From Legionella erythra (GTDB lineage Bacteria; Pseudomonadota; Gammaproteobacteria; Legionellales; Legionellaceae): a stretch of DNA of 64,000 bases. Positions 36,162 to 45,660 of the stretch are shown here, one piece after another. The stretch spans positions 268,654 through 332,653 of the forward strand of contig NZ_LNYA01000024.1 of the NCBI RefSeq assembly GCF_001467615.1. Reading direction: 5' to 3'. A program made the translations under genes and the position numbers. Each line of letters starts with the position of its first letter. Within the stretch, counting starts at the first letter, position 1. Under the pieces are notes generated by a model. It saw only the letters and a program-made list of their open reading frames with translations. It searched no databases and had not been told where the DNA came from.

Positions 36162-38081
36162 TTATTGAAAAGACGCTTTGATCTTTTCAGCCAATTTCAC
36201 ATCCAATTTACTGCCTAAATCAAAATACTTTGCGTGCAGCCATTCGCCAATTTTTTTGGCCGAATTCTGCTTTAAAACAATTTTTCTGGTATTGACGACT
36301 ATGGATTTCACTCCAACTTTTACTATAGCACCGCAAAGCGTTTGTAATTCATTAAGAATCGCTTCTTTTTGGTTGGCATGAATGCCCACATTGGAATTGC
36401 CATCGGTCATTAACACTAAAATATACTGGTGTATGCCAATGTGTTTGGCATACTGGATGACATCAAACACCTGCATTAAAGAAGAGGCCAACGGTGTGGC
36501 ATCGCCTGTGGGTAAAATATCCAGATGCTTCTTGGCCAGTTCAACACTGGCAGTCGGCTGCAAAATAATTTTGCCGGATTGACCTCGACAGGAAATTAAA
36601 GCGACCTGATCACGGTGAATGTAAGCATGCTCCAATAGGCTGATGACGGTTCCTTTCGCCTGCCGCATGCGGTTGATACCCATACTACCGCTTGCATCAA
36701 CGACAAAAATAAATAAAGTACCGGCTTTAGCGGAGTATTGTTTAATATGAATATCTTCCTTTTCAATGACTAAGGTTTGGCTTTCTTTTTTTCTAGCCCT
36801 CTGCCAGGGCGCCGCGGAGCGGAGTGTGGCGATAATATCAATCGGCCCCTTGTTGAGATCACCCGGCATGCTGCGAATATGATGGCCATGACTAGCCAGC
36901 GTTTTACCCTGAGATCCGGTTTTACTTGATGATTCCTTCGCACGAAAGGGCGATAAATTGATAATATCGGAGGGCAACATGACATCTTCCGCCTCAAAAA
37001 CGACATCCGCCATTTTTTCAATCTCGGCAGAGAGGGTATCTAAACGCTCTAAATCCTGATTTTGCTCGTTATGACTCTCTGAGGTCGGTTGATCCTGAGT
37101 AACCCAATCCGCATCAAGATTTTCCAGGGTTGTGTTGGTTATTGGCTCTTCTGTAGACAAAGCCTTGGTATTTTCTTGGCTTGAGTTTGCTTGTTCAACA
37201 CGCTTTTCTTCTTGCAGCAAATTGGCGAGCTCCTGCTCGCTTATTTGTGCTCGCGGGAAGATAACGCATTTAAGAGCCAATTGAATGTCTTCATCGAGAA
37301 CCTCCTCTCTAAGACTCAGCGCAGCAGCTGCCCGCGCGGCTTCGACAGCAAAAATATCCGCGCGACTCCCCTCTACTTTACAATAAACAGCCACTTCGAC
37401 AATTTTTCTAATCTGTTCTGTCGTCAACTCGATTTTGGGTAGTAATTCACGCGCGCTTTGAATAATACCCATTAAAATGGCCTCTTCATCCTGCCACTCT
37501 TCTTTTAGAGCATCGTCACTTAGAAGGTTATGAGTAATTATTTTTTTTCTTAAATCGCGGCTGTCATTGGCAGGGAGATGAACATGCAGGCCCACCCGTT
37601 CCATTAAATGTTTACGAGGTATCCCTTCTTCGGGGTTGTAAGCGCCAATCAGCAGAAAATTGGTCTGGATTGATTCGCTGATGCCGGTGGTTTCAATCTG
37701 TAGATAACCCGCATCCAAAGCATTCAAGACAATATTGCTGACACTGGCCGATAATAGATTAATGCTTTCACAAATTAAAATGCCATTATTAACCTTGCTT
37801 AGTAAGCCAGCCGTCACGACTTTATGGCCACATCTTAATGTTTCCTCCAGATTAACTCCCCCTAAAAGGTTGGCTTCATCCGTGTGTACAGGCAGGTTTA
37901 ACAGATTTTTCCCGACAAACAACTGCCTGGCTGCGCTGCTGATTAAGGATTTTCCACTTCCGGATTTGGCTGACAACATCAGCCCTTTTAAACGTGGATT
38001 AATCGCTAAAAGAAACAGGGCTTTTTTAGCCAACTTTAGACCGACCATGGCCGGGATGGGCAGGGGATTCATGCTGTTCAT
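36162..38081 (-). CDS. bchD: Magnesium chelatase subunit D
   Basis: 639 residues. N-terminal AAA+ domain (about 1-270) with an apparently intact Walker A (SAKSGSGKS) but a degenerate Walker B (GILICESINLL), an acidic and glutamine-rich linker (about 290-400), and a C-terminal von Willebrand A domain with MIDAS motif DASGSMG starting at Asp462, then CRGQSGKIILQPT and TPLASSL as in BchD. BchD is the platform that couples the BchI ATPase ring to BchH. It overlaps bchI by four bases (ATGA), so translation is coupled. Confidence 0.93.
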   Translation of the reverse strand: MNSMNPLPIPAMVGLKLAKKALFLLAINPRLKGLMLSAKSGSGKSLISSAARQLFVGKNLLNLPVHTDEANLLGGVNLEETLRCGHKVVTAGLLSKVNNGILICESINLLSASVSNIVLNALDAGYLQIETTGISESIQTNFLLIGAYNPEEGIPRKHLMERVGLHVHLPANDSRDLRKKIITHNLLSDDALKEEWQDEEAILMGIIQSARELLPKIELTTEQIRKIVEVAVYCKVEGSRADIFAVEAARAAAALSLREEVLDEDIQLALKCVIFPRAQISEQELANLLQEEKRVEQANSSQENTKALSTEEPITNTTLENLDADWVTQDQPTSESHNEQNQDLERLDTLSAEIEKMADVVFEAEDVMLPSDIINLSPFRAKESSSKTGSQGKTLASHGHHIRSMPGDLNKGPIDIIATLRSAAPWQRARKKESQTLVIEKEDIHIKQYSAKAGTLFIFVVDASGSMGINRMRQAKGTVISLLEHAYIHRDQVALISCRGQSGKIILQPTASVELAKKHLDILPTGDATPLASSLMQVFDVIQYAKHIGIHQYILVLMTDGNSNVGIHANQKEAILNELQTLCGAIVKVGVKSIVVNTRKIVLKQNSAKKIGEWLHAKYFDLGSKLDVKLAEKIKASFQ

Positions 38082-39130
38082 GAGACAATCCCCAAGGTTT
38101 CGTGAATCACATTATCAATTTTGGTTAAATCGTCAACGGTTTCCAGAGGATCTTTTCTCAATCGATGACTTAGTGCCAGCGGCGCTAACACGGCCAAATG
38201 CTTCATACTGACTTCTTTTTTCTGCTCGAAAGCCGCCAACGCGACGCAGGCCCGGCATAATGTCAATTCGCCACGATGCCCATCAACATTTAACTTTGAA
38301 CAAATTTCCGCAATTTTATAAACCACCGTTTCGGGCAGAGCGACTTGATGCAAATTTTTTTGTGCTTTTTTAATTTTGTTTTGCAGCTTTTCTTGCTCCT
38401 TCTCCAAAGAGAGATTGAAAGCGTCTGGATCCTGGTCGAATAAACGTCTTTTCTGAACCACACTGATCCTGTCTTCGACACCGGTCAAGGTTTCTATGTG
38501 CGCACTGAGGCCAAATCGGTCGAGTAATTGCGGTCTTAAATCCCCCTCCTCAGGGTTACCACTACCAATCAAAATAAATTTGGCGGGATGGCGAATTGAA
38601 ATCCCCTCTCTTTCGACCACATTGACGCCACTGGCAGCCACATCCAATAACAAATCCACCAAGTGATCCTCCAAAAGATTCACTTCGTCGATATAAAGAA
38701 TTCCGCGATTGGCTTTGGCAATCAGCCCTGGTGAAAAAGTCTGCTTCCCTTGCGTTAATGCCGTTTCTATGTTTAAAGATCCAACCACTCGGTCTTCTGT
38801 TGCGCCAAGAGGCAAATCGACAATAGGTACGCTACGCTTTACAGCCGCGGGTTTAATGGGTTGTTGAAGAAAAATCTGACATGCCGGGCAATGCGGTGAA
38901 ATGTTTTGAGGATCACAGCCATAAGTGCATGTTTTTATCGCTTTTTGAGGTGGTAACAAGGCGTGCAGAGAGCGGACAATGGTGCTCTTTCCTGTTCCTC
39001 GATGCCCCATAATAAGTACACCGCCCAGGTTGGGATCAATCACATTTAAAATCAAAGCGGTTTTTAATCCTTGTTGTCCCACAATACCAGAAAAAGGATA
39101 GACCCTATTTGGACTATGTATTGTTTGCAT
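38078..39130 (-). CDS. bchI: Magnesium chelatase ATPase subunit I
   Basis: 350 residues. AAA+ ATPase: FSGIVGQQGLKTALI, Walker A GHRGTGKST, VDLPLGATEDRVVGSL, Walker B GILYIDEVNLL, sensor segment LIGSGNPEEGDLRPQLLDRFGL, and LSHRLRKDPLE near the C-terminus. These are close to phototroph BchI. Between Walker A and VDLPLG it has four cysteines (CTYGC...HCPAC) that suggest a small metal-binding insert not found in Rhodobacter BchI as I know it. It overlaps bchH by 17 bases and bchD by 4. Confidence 0.94.
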   Translation of the reverse strand: MQTIHSPNRVYPFSGIVGQQGLKTALILNVIDPNLGGVLIMGHRGTGKSTIVRSLHALLPPQKAIKTCTYGCDPQNISPHCPACQIFLQQPIKPAAVKRSVPIVDLPLGATEDRVVGSLNIETALTQGKQTFSPGLIAKANRGILYIDEVNLLEDHLVDLLLDVAASGVNVVEREGISIRHPAKFILIGSGNPEEGDLRPQLLDRFGLSAHIETLTGVEDRISVVQKRRLFDQDPDAFNLSLEKEQEKLQNKIKKAQKNLHQVALPETVVYKIAEICSKLNVDGHRGELTLCRACVALAAFEQKKEVSMKHLAVLAPLALSHRLRKDPLETVDDLTKIDNVIHETLGIVS

Positions 39131-42100
39131 TATTAATACCTTCTATTTTGTCTTCGATGTCATCATAGAAACTTTCCAATGTTTTCAGCATGTCTTCATC
39201 CGCATCCCAGGCACCGCGATTATGGGCTTCGAGCAGGCGAGTAATCATATTGCCTAAGGCTTTGATATTGGCTTTTTCAAGCCACTGTCTTTTTTCTTCG
39301 TTGAGAATAAAATTTTCTGCCATTTCATCAAAAACCCATTTATCGATATTTTTTTCAATGGCGGCAAGTCCTAATAAATTGGTAAATTGATTCCCGAGCT
39401 CCGCGGCTCCGGCATAGCCATTGTTCATTAATGCCTCATGCCATTTTGGGTTTAATAATTTTGCCCGGACTTCTCTGGCGATTAATTCTTTGGCTTCATT
39501 AATTTTGGTCTTGCCGGCATAGGTTTCTGCGTAGATCAAGTCAACTTTTTTGGATGAAATCCGTTCAGCCACCATACGCAATGCACCGCTGCTGGAAAAA
39601 TAAAAGGGGATGTCGGTTAAACCATATTCGGTGCTATCCATGATTTGAAAGGTATTGTCTACTGTGGATAGCATTTTTTTAAATATTTCCGGACAGGGTT
39701 TGCCTTGCTTTACTCCCCCATAACTAAACGAACTGGTTTGAAGCAGTGCCTTTTCCAATTCGTCTTCCTCTTCCCAGGCCGACTCCTGAATTAATTGGTC
39801 AATCCCATTGCCATAACGTCCCGGAGGTCGTGAGAAAATACGAGAAGAAGCCTCTTCTTCGGAAATACCCGACTGCAAAGCCTCTAAATAATGCTTGCGA
39901 ATATAATTTTGGGTAACCGGCTCCTCCAGATTCGACAAATCAATAAACAATTTATCCAAAAGATTTACCAATTGAGAAAACGAATCTCTAAATATTGCGC
40001 TCATATCCACACAAACATCAATGCGGGGACGCCCTAATTTTGCTAAAGATACAGGCTGGTATTTATAAATTTTACCCTGACCATCATAGAGTGGCTCTGC
40101 ACCGGTTAAGCTTAAAATCGTGGCTAAGGACTCGCCTTCTGTTTTAATCGTATCTAAAGCCCAGAGGGTAATCGCAATGGTTTCCGGGTATTGTTGATTG
40201 TGATTTTGCTGAAAACGTTGAACCAACTGCTCGCTTAACTCCTTGCCACGCGGCAGTGCTATCGTGCCAGGCAAGCGCCAGGGATCGGTACCATAAATAT
40301 TGCGACCGCTGGGCAAGGCGATGGATCCGCTTCGCAAGGGATCTCGACCCGGGGCTGGCGCTACATAACCGCCAGCGAGTACGTTGACCAGCACATCCGC
40401 CTCATGCTGATTATTTGCACAATGATGAGCAATGCGAAGCCCTTCCTCTACGATGGGGGTTAATTCGTCAACCGGACAAGGAAAGTCACTGCCAATGATT
40501 TTTTGCCAGGCTTTCTTACAATTTAATTGCTCAATGACGCTTGCATCAATCAATTGACAGGATAATTGCCAAGCCTTTTCTTTATCACAAGCCACTTGTC
40601 GCTGGATTAATTCGGCCAGGCCAGGCTTTTCGCTGCCATTGACATTAAGAATGGAATAACAATAGGCTTTTATTTCTTCCGTTCCATAATTCTTACCAAA
40701 GACATGCAACCCGATACTGACTAAATGTTCTTCTATATCGTTGATGTAAGTCTCCGCCCGCTTTTTGAAGTCAGAATCTGTTTCATGGGGTTGCCGCGTA
40801 AGATCAAAAAATTGTTGTTCCAGAGAGCTATCCGTATGAGAGAGCGCCGCTCTCATCTCTTTGATTCGAGAATAATCTCCTACCCTCACATAGGGGGGTA
40901 ACATATGGCTTACGATTACCGAATTTGCCCGACGTTTAGCGATAATCGCTTCGGATGGATTATTGAGAGGATAGAGGTAAATATTGGGTAAATCACCGAG
41001 TAAAATGTCAGGCCAACAGAGGGAACCAAGACCTAATTGCAATCCAGGCATCCATTCTACCGTACCGTGCATGCCCACATGAATTAAGACATCAGCCTGC
41101 CATAATTCTTTAAGCCAACGATAAAATAAAACATACTGATGATGAGGGGTGAAATTTTTATCAAAACAAAATTGCATAGGATCCCCGGGAACACCCAGAA
41201 CAGGCTGGACGCCCACGCACAAATTACCAAATTCTTGAATATTTAAACGAATAGTCTGTCGATCAATCGGGTCAATATTGCCAGGCGGATTCCCCCATTT
41301 AGCATCAATTCGAGCCTGATTAGCGTGATTGAGCAGTTTGCGGTAATCCTGGACGGAAGCCTGGTTAGGCGCCTCACGTTCGTCAAAGCGACTGATCATG
41401 GCTTTGCAAGTTTCTTCCTCTTGGGGAAAATTCTCTATGTTGTAACCCTCTTCAATTAATCGCTTAACAATAGAAATCAACGAGAGAGGAACGTTTAATA
41501 AGGCCGCGGTGCCTACTTTGCCTTGCCCAGGTGGAAAATTATAAATCACCATCGCGATTTTAACCTGCGACTTGTTTTTCTTTCTTAAATTAACCCAACC
41601 TGAGACCTGGTTGGCGATTTGATTAATCCTATCGGGGATGCCCTGAATTAAATTTTGCCGCATGGCGCCCGATATTAATGGCACAATGGCACCATCCATT
41701 TCAGGGATGTCATACATCAACACTTTTTGAAAAGAATCAACGCCGACACCACAACATGTTTTCTTTTTCTCAAAAGCACACTCCAGGCAATCGCGATTTT
41801 GCGCAACTAAAGGCGGCACAACGAGATAGGGAATATTAAGCGCTGTTAGTAATTCGCCCGATTGGGTTTTATAAAGACCTGGGGTATTGGCAATGGCAGG
41901 ACCTCCCACTAAGGAAAATCCCATGGTATTGACGATACAATCGATTTTCTTTTGTAATAACCATTTCCTTACCGCCACTTGCGTTTCGACGCCAGAAGCA
42001 AAAATGGGTATGACTAGCAAATTTTTTGCCGATAAGCGCTCCGTCACATCCTGAATAAAGGGTTGACGCTCTATGGCATATTGGCGAAACACCAGTAAAG

Positions 42101-42845
42101 CAATCATGGGTTTGGCAGAGGAAAATGACTGCTCGTTTCGCTTCGCGCTTAAATAATCGTCTGGTGAAGAAAAGATTTCCCCGGTGAATGGATCAAAACA
42201 GCCGATGGATGGAATAATTTTGACCGGCTTGTAAGTCACATCCAAATCAAAGATTTCACGCGCAAGAAAGCGTAATAATTGCTCGCGATTATAAACATCA
42301 GGTTGCCCCCAATATAGAACAATGTTTATCCAATTGGTGACATCCTTGTATTTTTTAGGAATAAAAGGCAGCAATCTGGCTGTAATTTTACTGAGTTTGC
42401 TGTAGACATAAATCACATCTTCCTCTCGTCCCCCCGAAAAAAACGTTAAAATTTTTTTTAAAGGACCAGGCATCCCTCCTGAGGAATTTTTCATGCTGTA
42501 ATTGCCTATCCTGGTCAATTGCATTAACTCTGGCATACAGGCAAAGCAAAATATGCCCTTAGGCTTTTTTTGATTAATTATTTCGATTAGCCATTCAGCC
42601 ACATACCGATCATTCACCAGATTAATGATGACAAACGACTCTTGGTTTATGGATGATTCAATGTCAGGACATTTGCAGTAAGAATTACCACAAAGACCCG
42701 GGCAAGTCGCTTGTCTTGAGCAATCTGAGCCAGAAAACAATTGTACCGGGAGTGCGCCAGTCACTTCATTAAGGCTTGCTGCTGCCTCTCTCCAGATGAG
42801 GGTATCGCTTTGTTGGACTAATGAAATTATGACAACATTTGCCAT
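39114..42845 (-). CDS. bchH: Magnesium chelatase subunit H (porphyrin-binding, BchH type)
   Basis: 1243 residues from the ATG at 42845 (GGGG site 8 bases upstream); a start at 42890 is possible. The large porphyrin-binding catalytic subunit. BchH/CobN-wide motifs: IGNYSMKNSSGG with MPELMQLT, KIAMVIYNFPPGQGKVGTAALLN, HVGMHGTVEWMPG, LPNIYLYPLNNPSEAIIAKRRA, and TIKTEGESLATIL followed by LGRPRIDVCVDMS. Detailed wording follows BchH; absence of cobalamin genes and presence of BchI, BchD and ChlM exclude cobaltochelatase in practice. Cysteine-rich stretches near the N-terminus (C42, C48, C52, C57, C59) and in CLECAFEKKKTCCG suggest iron-sulfur or metal binding. 141 bases of spacer upstream could carry its own promoter. 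Confidence 0.92.
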   Translation of the reverse strand: MANVVIISLVQQSDTLIWREAAASLNEVTGALPVQLFSGSDCSRQATCPGLCGNSYCKCPDIESSINQESFVIINLVNDRYVAEWLIEIINQKKPKGIFCFACMPELMQLTRIGNYSMKNSSGGMPGPLKKILTFFSGGREEDVIYVYSKLSKITARLLPFIPKKYKDVTNWINIVLYWGQPDVYNREQLLRFLAREIFDLDVTYKPVKIIPSIGCFDPFTGEIFSSPDDYLSAKRNEQSFSSAKPMIALLVFRQYAIERQPFIQDVTERLSAKNLLVIPIFASGVETQVAVRKWLLQKKIDCIVNTMGFSLVGGPAIANTPGLYKTQSGELLTALNIPYLVVPPLVAQNRDCLECAFEKKKTCCGVGVDSFQKVLMYDIPEMDGAIVPLISGAMRQNLIQGIPDRINQIANQVSGWVNLRKKNKSQVKIAMVIYNFPPGQGKVGTAALLNVPLSLISIVKRLIEEGYNIENFPQEEETCKAMISRFDEREAPNQASVQDYRKLLNHANQARIDAKWGNPPGNIDPIDRQTIRLNIQEFGNLCVGVQPVLGVPGDPMQFCFDKNFTPHHQYVLFYRWLKELWQADVLIHVGMHGTVEWMPGLQLGLGSLCWPDILLGDLPNIYLYPLNNPSEAIIAKRRANSVIVSHMLPPYVRVGDYSRIKEMRAALSHTDSSLEQQFFDLTRQPHETDSDFKKRAETYINDIEEHLVSIGLHVFGKNYGTEEIKAYCYSILNVNGSEKPGLAELIQRQVACDKEKAWQLSCQLIDASVIEQLNCKKAWQKIIGSDFPCPVDELTPIVEEGLRIAHHCANNQHEADVLVNVLAGGYVAPAPGRDPLRSGSIALPSGRNIYGTDPWRLPGTIALPRGKELSEQLVQRFQQNHNQQYPETIAITLWALDTIKTEGESLATILSLTGAEPLYDGQGKIYKYQPVSLAKLGRPRIDVCVDMSAIFRDSFSQLVNLLDKLFIDLSNLEEPVTQNYIRKHYLEALQSGISEEEASSRIFSRPPGRYGNGIDQLIQESAWEEEDELEKALLQTSSFSYGGVKQGKPCPEIFKKMLSTVDNTFQIMDSTEYGLTDIPFYFSSSGALRMVAERISSKKVDLIYAETYAGKTKINEAKELIAREVRAKLLNPKWHEALMNNGYAGAAELGNQFTNLLGLAAIEKNIDKWVFDEMAENFILNEEKRQWLEKANIKALGNMITRLLEAHNRGAWDADEDMLKTLESFYDDIEDKIEGINNANNT

Positions 42846-42867
42846 CCTCATAACCCCATTGTTTATC

Positions 42868-42895
42868 GTTATAAAAAAAGTTAATATCAATTGAA
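42868..42895 (-). promoter_or_regulatory. Candidate bchH-bchI-bchD-hemL/chlM promoter
   Basis: TTCAAT, a 16-base spacer and TATAAC on the minus strand in the 141-base hemD-bchH gap, about 23 bases upstream of the chosen bchH start. The -35 match is weak. A separate promoter here would allow the Mg branch to be controlled apart from hemF-hemC-hemD. Confidence 0.3.
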
Positions 42896-42986
42896 TAGTT
42901 GTTAACCAGCAAGCAACATCTTAACTATAGAGCACCAGAGGCAATTCCTCAATTGAATATTTTTTGAACACGAACAATATCGCTAA

Positions 42987-43745
42987 TCACCGCATGGATT
43001 GGGAACAAGACGCAAGAATGATTTCAATAGTACCCATTAGAGAACTTTCTTCGGCGAGCAAAATCTCGCCTTGAAAATATTCATGAATGGTATTATAGGT
43101 GGATGGCCCTATTGCAACGGGTCTGATCTTAGGAATATTATCTTGATTTTCAAAGAAAAATTTTGCTATTAAGCTGCTGCTGAATACAACAAAGTCATCA
43201 TTCTTTAAATTCAAGGTTGTTTTCTTAATAACGGGTACACTTTGATAGATAGGCAAAGCCGTGACCTGAGCCTGGCGTTTAATTAATTCCTCTTCCAAGT
43301 ATTTTCTTGAATCGAGGTTATTAGGAAGAAGTATTTTTTTGGACCGCAAATCCAGTGGTAAAGCCTCGATTATCCCTTCCTGACTATAGGATTTTGGCAC
43401 TAATGAAGGCTTAATTTGCAAAGAAAGCAGATAATTAGCTGTTTCCTGGCCTACTGGAATAATGCATTTACCATTTAACAAGCTCACCGGTGATATAACG
43501 TATTGTTTAAGCTGTTTAAGAAAAAAATCCACTGCATTGGCACTGGCGAAAATAATCGTATCATAGGCGCTTAGCCATTCGGGGGTAAGGGTTTTAAGAG
43601 TGGCCGTAGGCACTAAATCCAACACCGGTTGAAATAGAACCACTCCGCCAAGTGCCTCAATTCTCTCCACTATTTTCTTGCTTTTTTCCTTACTGCGTAA
43701 TAAGACAATACGCTTATCACGTAAGGGTAAATCGCTAGTGTTCAT
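42987..43745 (-). CDS. hemD: Uroporphyrinogen-III synthase
   Basis: Closes hydroxymethylbilane to uroporphyrinogen III with inversion of ring D. 252 residues. The family is poorly conserved, but KRIVLLRSKEKSKK, YDTIIFASANAVDFFLKQL, IPVGQETANYL, LPNNLDSRKYLEEEL and DDFVVFSSSLIAKFF match its two-domain pattern. Its start overlaps the hemC end by 11 bases, the normal hemC-hemD coupling. Confidence 0.88.
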   Translation of the reverse strand: MNTSDLPLRDKRIVLLRSKEKSKKIVERIEALGGVVLFQPVLDLVPTATLKTLTPEWLSAYDTIIFASANAVDFFLKQLKQYVISPVSLLNGKCIIPVGQETANYLLSLQIKPSLVPKSYSQEGIIEALPLDLRSKKILLPNNLDSRKYLEEELIKRQAQVTALPIYQSVPVIKKTTLNLKNDDFVVFSSSLIAKFFFENQDNIPKIRPVAIGPSTYNTIHEYFQGEILLAEESSLMGTIEIILASCSQSMR

Positions 43746-44652
43746 GGGCTTTAAGCCATTCTATAGTCATGTGAGCCAATTCATCGATCGCTTTAATACG
43801 CTCTTTCGTGGCGAAGTCCACTTCTTTAAGATAAAACTGTGTCAGGGGCTCATTGGATAAAAACAGTTTCATTCGTAACCTGTCCTGCTGCTCGGTGGTG
43901 TATAAACCCAGAGGCGCCTTGCAATCCAGGCCGACATGGCTTAAAAAATGAAGATCCGAGGTGGAGATCAACTCCTGGTGACTATCATTGATGGCCTTGG
44001 CGCATTCAATAGCAAAATCATCCCCATCGCGCGTCTGCAGGGCGATAACCCCCTGCCCCGGTGCCGGAATAAAAAGATTGGGATCTAATGCCTCCTGATT
44101 GAGATCCGTCAGTTTGAGACGGATTAATCCGGCCTCTGACAATAAAATCCCCTCGACGGGTAAACTTTTTATTTTATCCAATCGGGTTAAAACATTGCCG
44201 CGGATAGGAAGGGTTTGAATATCAGGCCGCAGGTATTTCAGCAGGGCTTTACGTCTTAAACTCCCCGTAGCAATCGTTGCATTTTCAGGCAAGGCACTGA
44301 ATTGACTATCTTTTTTATTAAAAACAAGAACATCTCTTTGCCCTTCCGGTTTTAAAAATCCCGACAAATGCAATCCCTTAGCCAGATTGGTCGTGATATC
44401 TTTAAGGCTGTGTACTGCGATATCAGCCAAATCATCCAGTAAGGCCTGCTCTATTTCCTTAATAAATATCCCTTTACCGCCGATTTCGTGCAAGGGTTTA
44501 GTCAAATCCCTGTCGCCTTGCGTTGTTAAAGGCACGATCGTTACTGTCGCACGATCCAAAAGAAACGCCTCTAACTTGCTTTTTACAATTTCGGCCTGAA
44601 CCAGGGCCAGTTTTGATGCCCTTGTGGCTAAACGAATCGTCTTTGTCATCAT
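43735..44652 (-). CDS. hemC: Hydroxymethylbilane synthase (porphobilinogen deaminase)
   Basis: Polymerises four porphobilinogens. 305 residues. IRLATRASKLALVQAE at the N-terminus, GGKGIFIKEIEQALL, DIAVHSLKDI, ATGSLRRKALL, and Cys244 in GLDCKAPLG, the attachment site of the dipyrromethane cofactor. Two ATG codons in tandem could start it. Between hemF and hemD in the minus-strand arm. Confidence 0.95.
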   Translation of the reverse strand: MMTKTIRLATRASKLALVQAEIVKSKLEAFLLDRATVTIVPLTTQGDRDLTKPLHEIGGKGIFIKEIEQALLDDLADIAVHSLKDITTNLAKGLHLSGFLKPEGQRDVLVFNKKDSQFSALPENATIATGSLRRKALLKYLRPDIQTLPIRGNVLTRLDKIKSLPVEGILLSEAGLIRLKLTDLNQEALDPNLFIPAPGQGVIALQTRDGDDFAIECAKAINDSHQELISTSDLHFLSHVGLDCKAPLGLYTTEQQDRLRMKLFLSNEPLTQFYLKEVDFATKERIKAIDELAHMTIEWLKAHEH

Positions 44653-44707
44653 AAACCCTCTAGGTTATTGTCGGGTAAAACTTGTTAAATGCCTGCGTTA
44701 TAGAAGG

Positions 44708-45619
44708 TTAAAGATTAATCCAATCCCTGGCCTTTAAATAATAATCCACTAATTCCGCCTCAGCACTCTTTTCCTGAACATGATACTCGTAACACCAGGT
44801 CACCAGCGGCGGTAAGGACATTAGAATGGATTCAGTCCTACCGCCAAACTGCAATCCAAACAAGGTACCACGGTCGTAGACCAAATTGAATTCCACATAA
44901 CGCCCGCGACGGTACAATTGAAAATGGCGCTCCCGTTCACCATAGTCCATGGTATATCGTTTTTCAACGATGGGTAGATAGGCTTCGAGGTATTTATCGC
45001 CCACATGCTTGGCAAAATTAAACGTTGTGTCGAAATCCCAACGATTTAAATCATCAAAAAACAGCCCGCCAATGCCTCTCGGCTCTCTACGATGGTTAAT
45101 GTAGAAATAGTGATCGGCTCTTTCTTTAAATTCCCTATAACAGTCCTTGCCAAAGGGTTGGCATGCTTCTAACGCCTTTTGATGCCATAACTGACAATCT
45201 TCAACAAAACCATAATATGGCGTTAAATCAAAACCGCCCCCAAACCACCATAGAGGCTCCTCCTTTTCTCTTTCCATGTAAAATAGCCTCAAATTAGCAT
45301 GAGATGTCGGTACATACGGATTCCTGGGGTGGATGACTATGGAGATGCCGGTGCTGTAAAAGGGCAACCCCGCCAGTTCTTTTCTATGCACTAACGACGC
45401 CGGCGGCAGGGAGGCTGCATGAACATACGAAACGTTCACTCCCCCCTTTTCAATGACGTCGCCACCCTCCAGCACGCAAGTCAGCCCATCACCGACCGGG
45501 CTAGTCCAGGCATCCTTTTCAAAGCGCTGCAAAGGTTCATACTTGTTAAGTTCCGAGCATACCCTGCTTTGTAAATCCAGAAAGCAGGTTTTTGTTTTTT
45601 CTACCCAATCATTTGCCAT
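44708..45619 (-). CDS. hemF: Oxygen-dependent coproporphyrinogen III oxidase
   Basis: Aerobic conversion of coproporphyrinogen III to protoporphyrinogen IX. 303 residues from the ATG at 45619, with AGGA 7 bases upstream. Motifs: [69 protein letters not shown] and [13 protein letters not shown]. The choice of the O2-dependent enzyme fits an aerobic host. First gene of the minus-strand arm. Confidence 0.95.
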   Translation of the reverse strand: MANDWVEKTKTCFLDLQSRVCSELNKYEPLQRFEKDAWTSPVGDGLTCVLEGGDVIEKGGVNVSYVHAASLPPASLVHRKELAGLPFYSTGISIVIHPRNPYVPTSHANLRLFYMEREKEEPLWWFGGGFDLTPYYGFVEDCQLWHQKALEACQPFGKDCYREFKERADHYFYINHRREPRGIGGLFFDDLNRWDFDTTFNFAKHVGDKYLEAYLPIVEKRYTMDYGERERHFQLYRRGRYVEFNLVYDRGTLFGLQFGGRTESILMSLPPLVTWCYEYHVQEKSAEAELVDYYLKARDWINL

Positions 45620-45660
45620 ACGCATTTCCTTTCTTGTTACCCTGTCTCCAGGTCATGTGG

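Noticed and set aside
36162-38081. BchD as a general MoxR-vWA chaperone pair with BchI
   Set aside because: Overlap with bchI and bchH and the BchD-type vWA motifs (CRGQSG, TPLASSL) fit Mg-chelatase better.
39114-42845. Cobaltochelatase subunit CobN (cobalamin synthesis)
   Set aside because: BchH and CobN share a fold, but the detailed motifs follow BchH. bchI, bchD and a ChlM domain are translationally linked, haem genes surround it, and no cobalamin gene is in the window.
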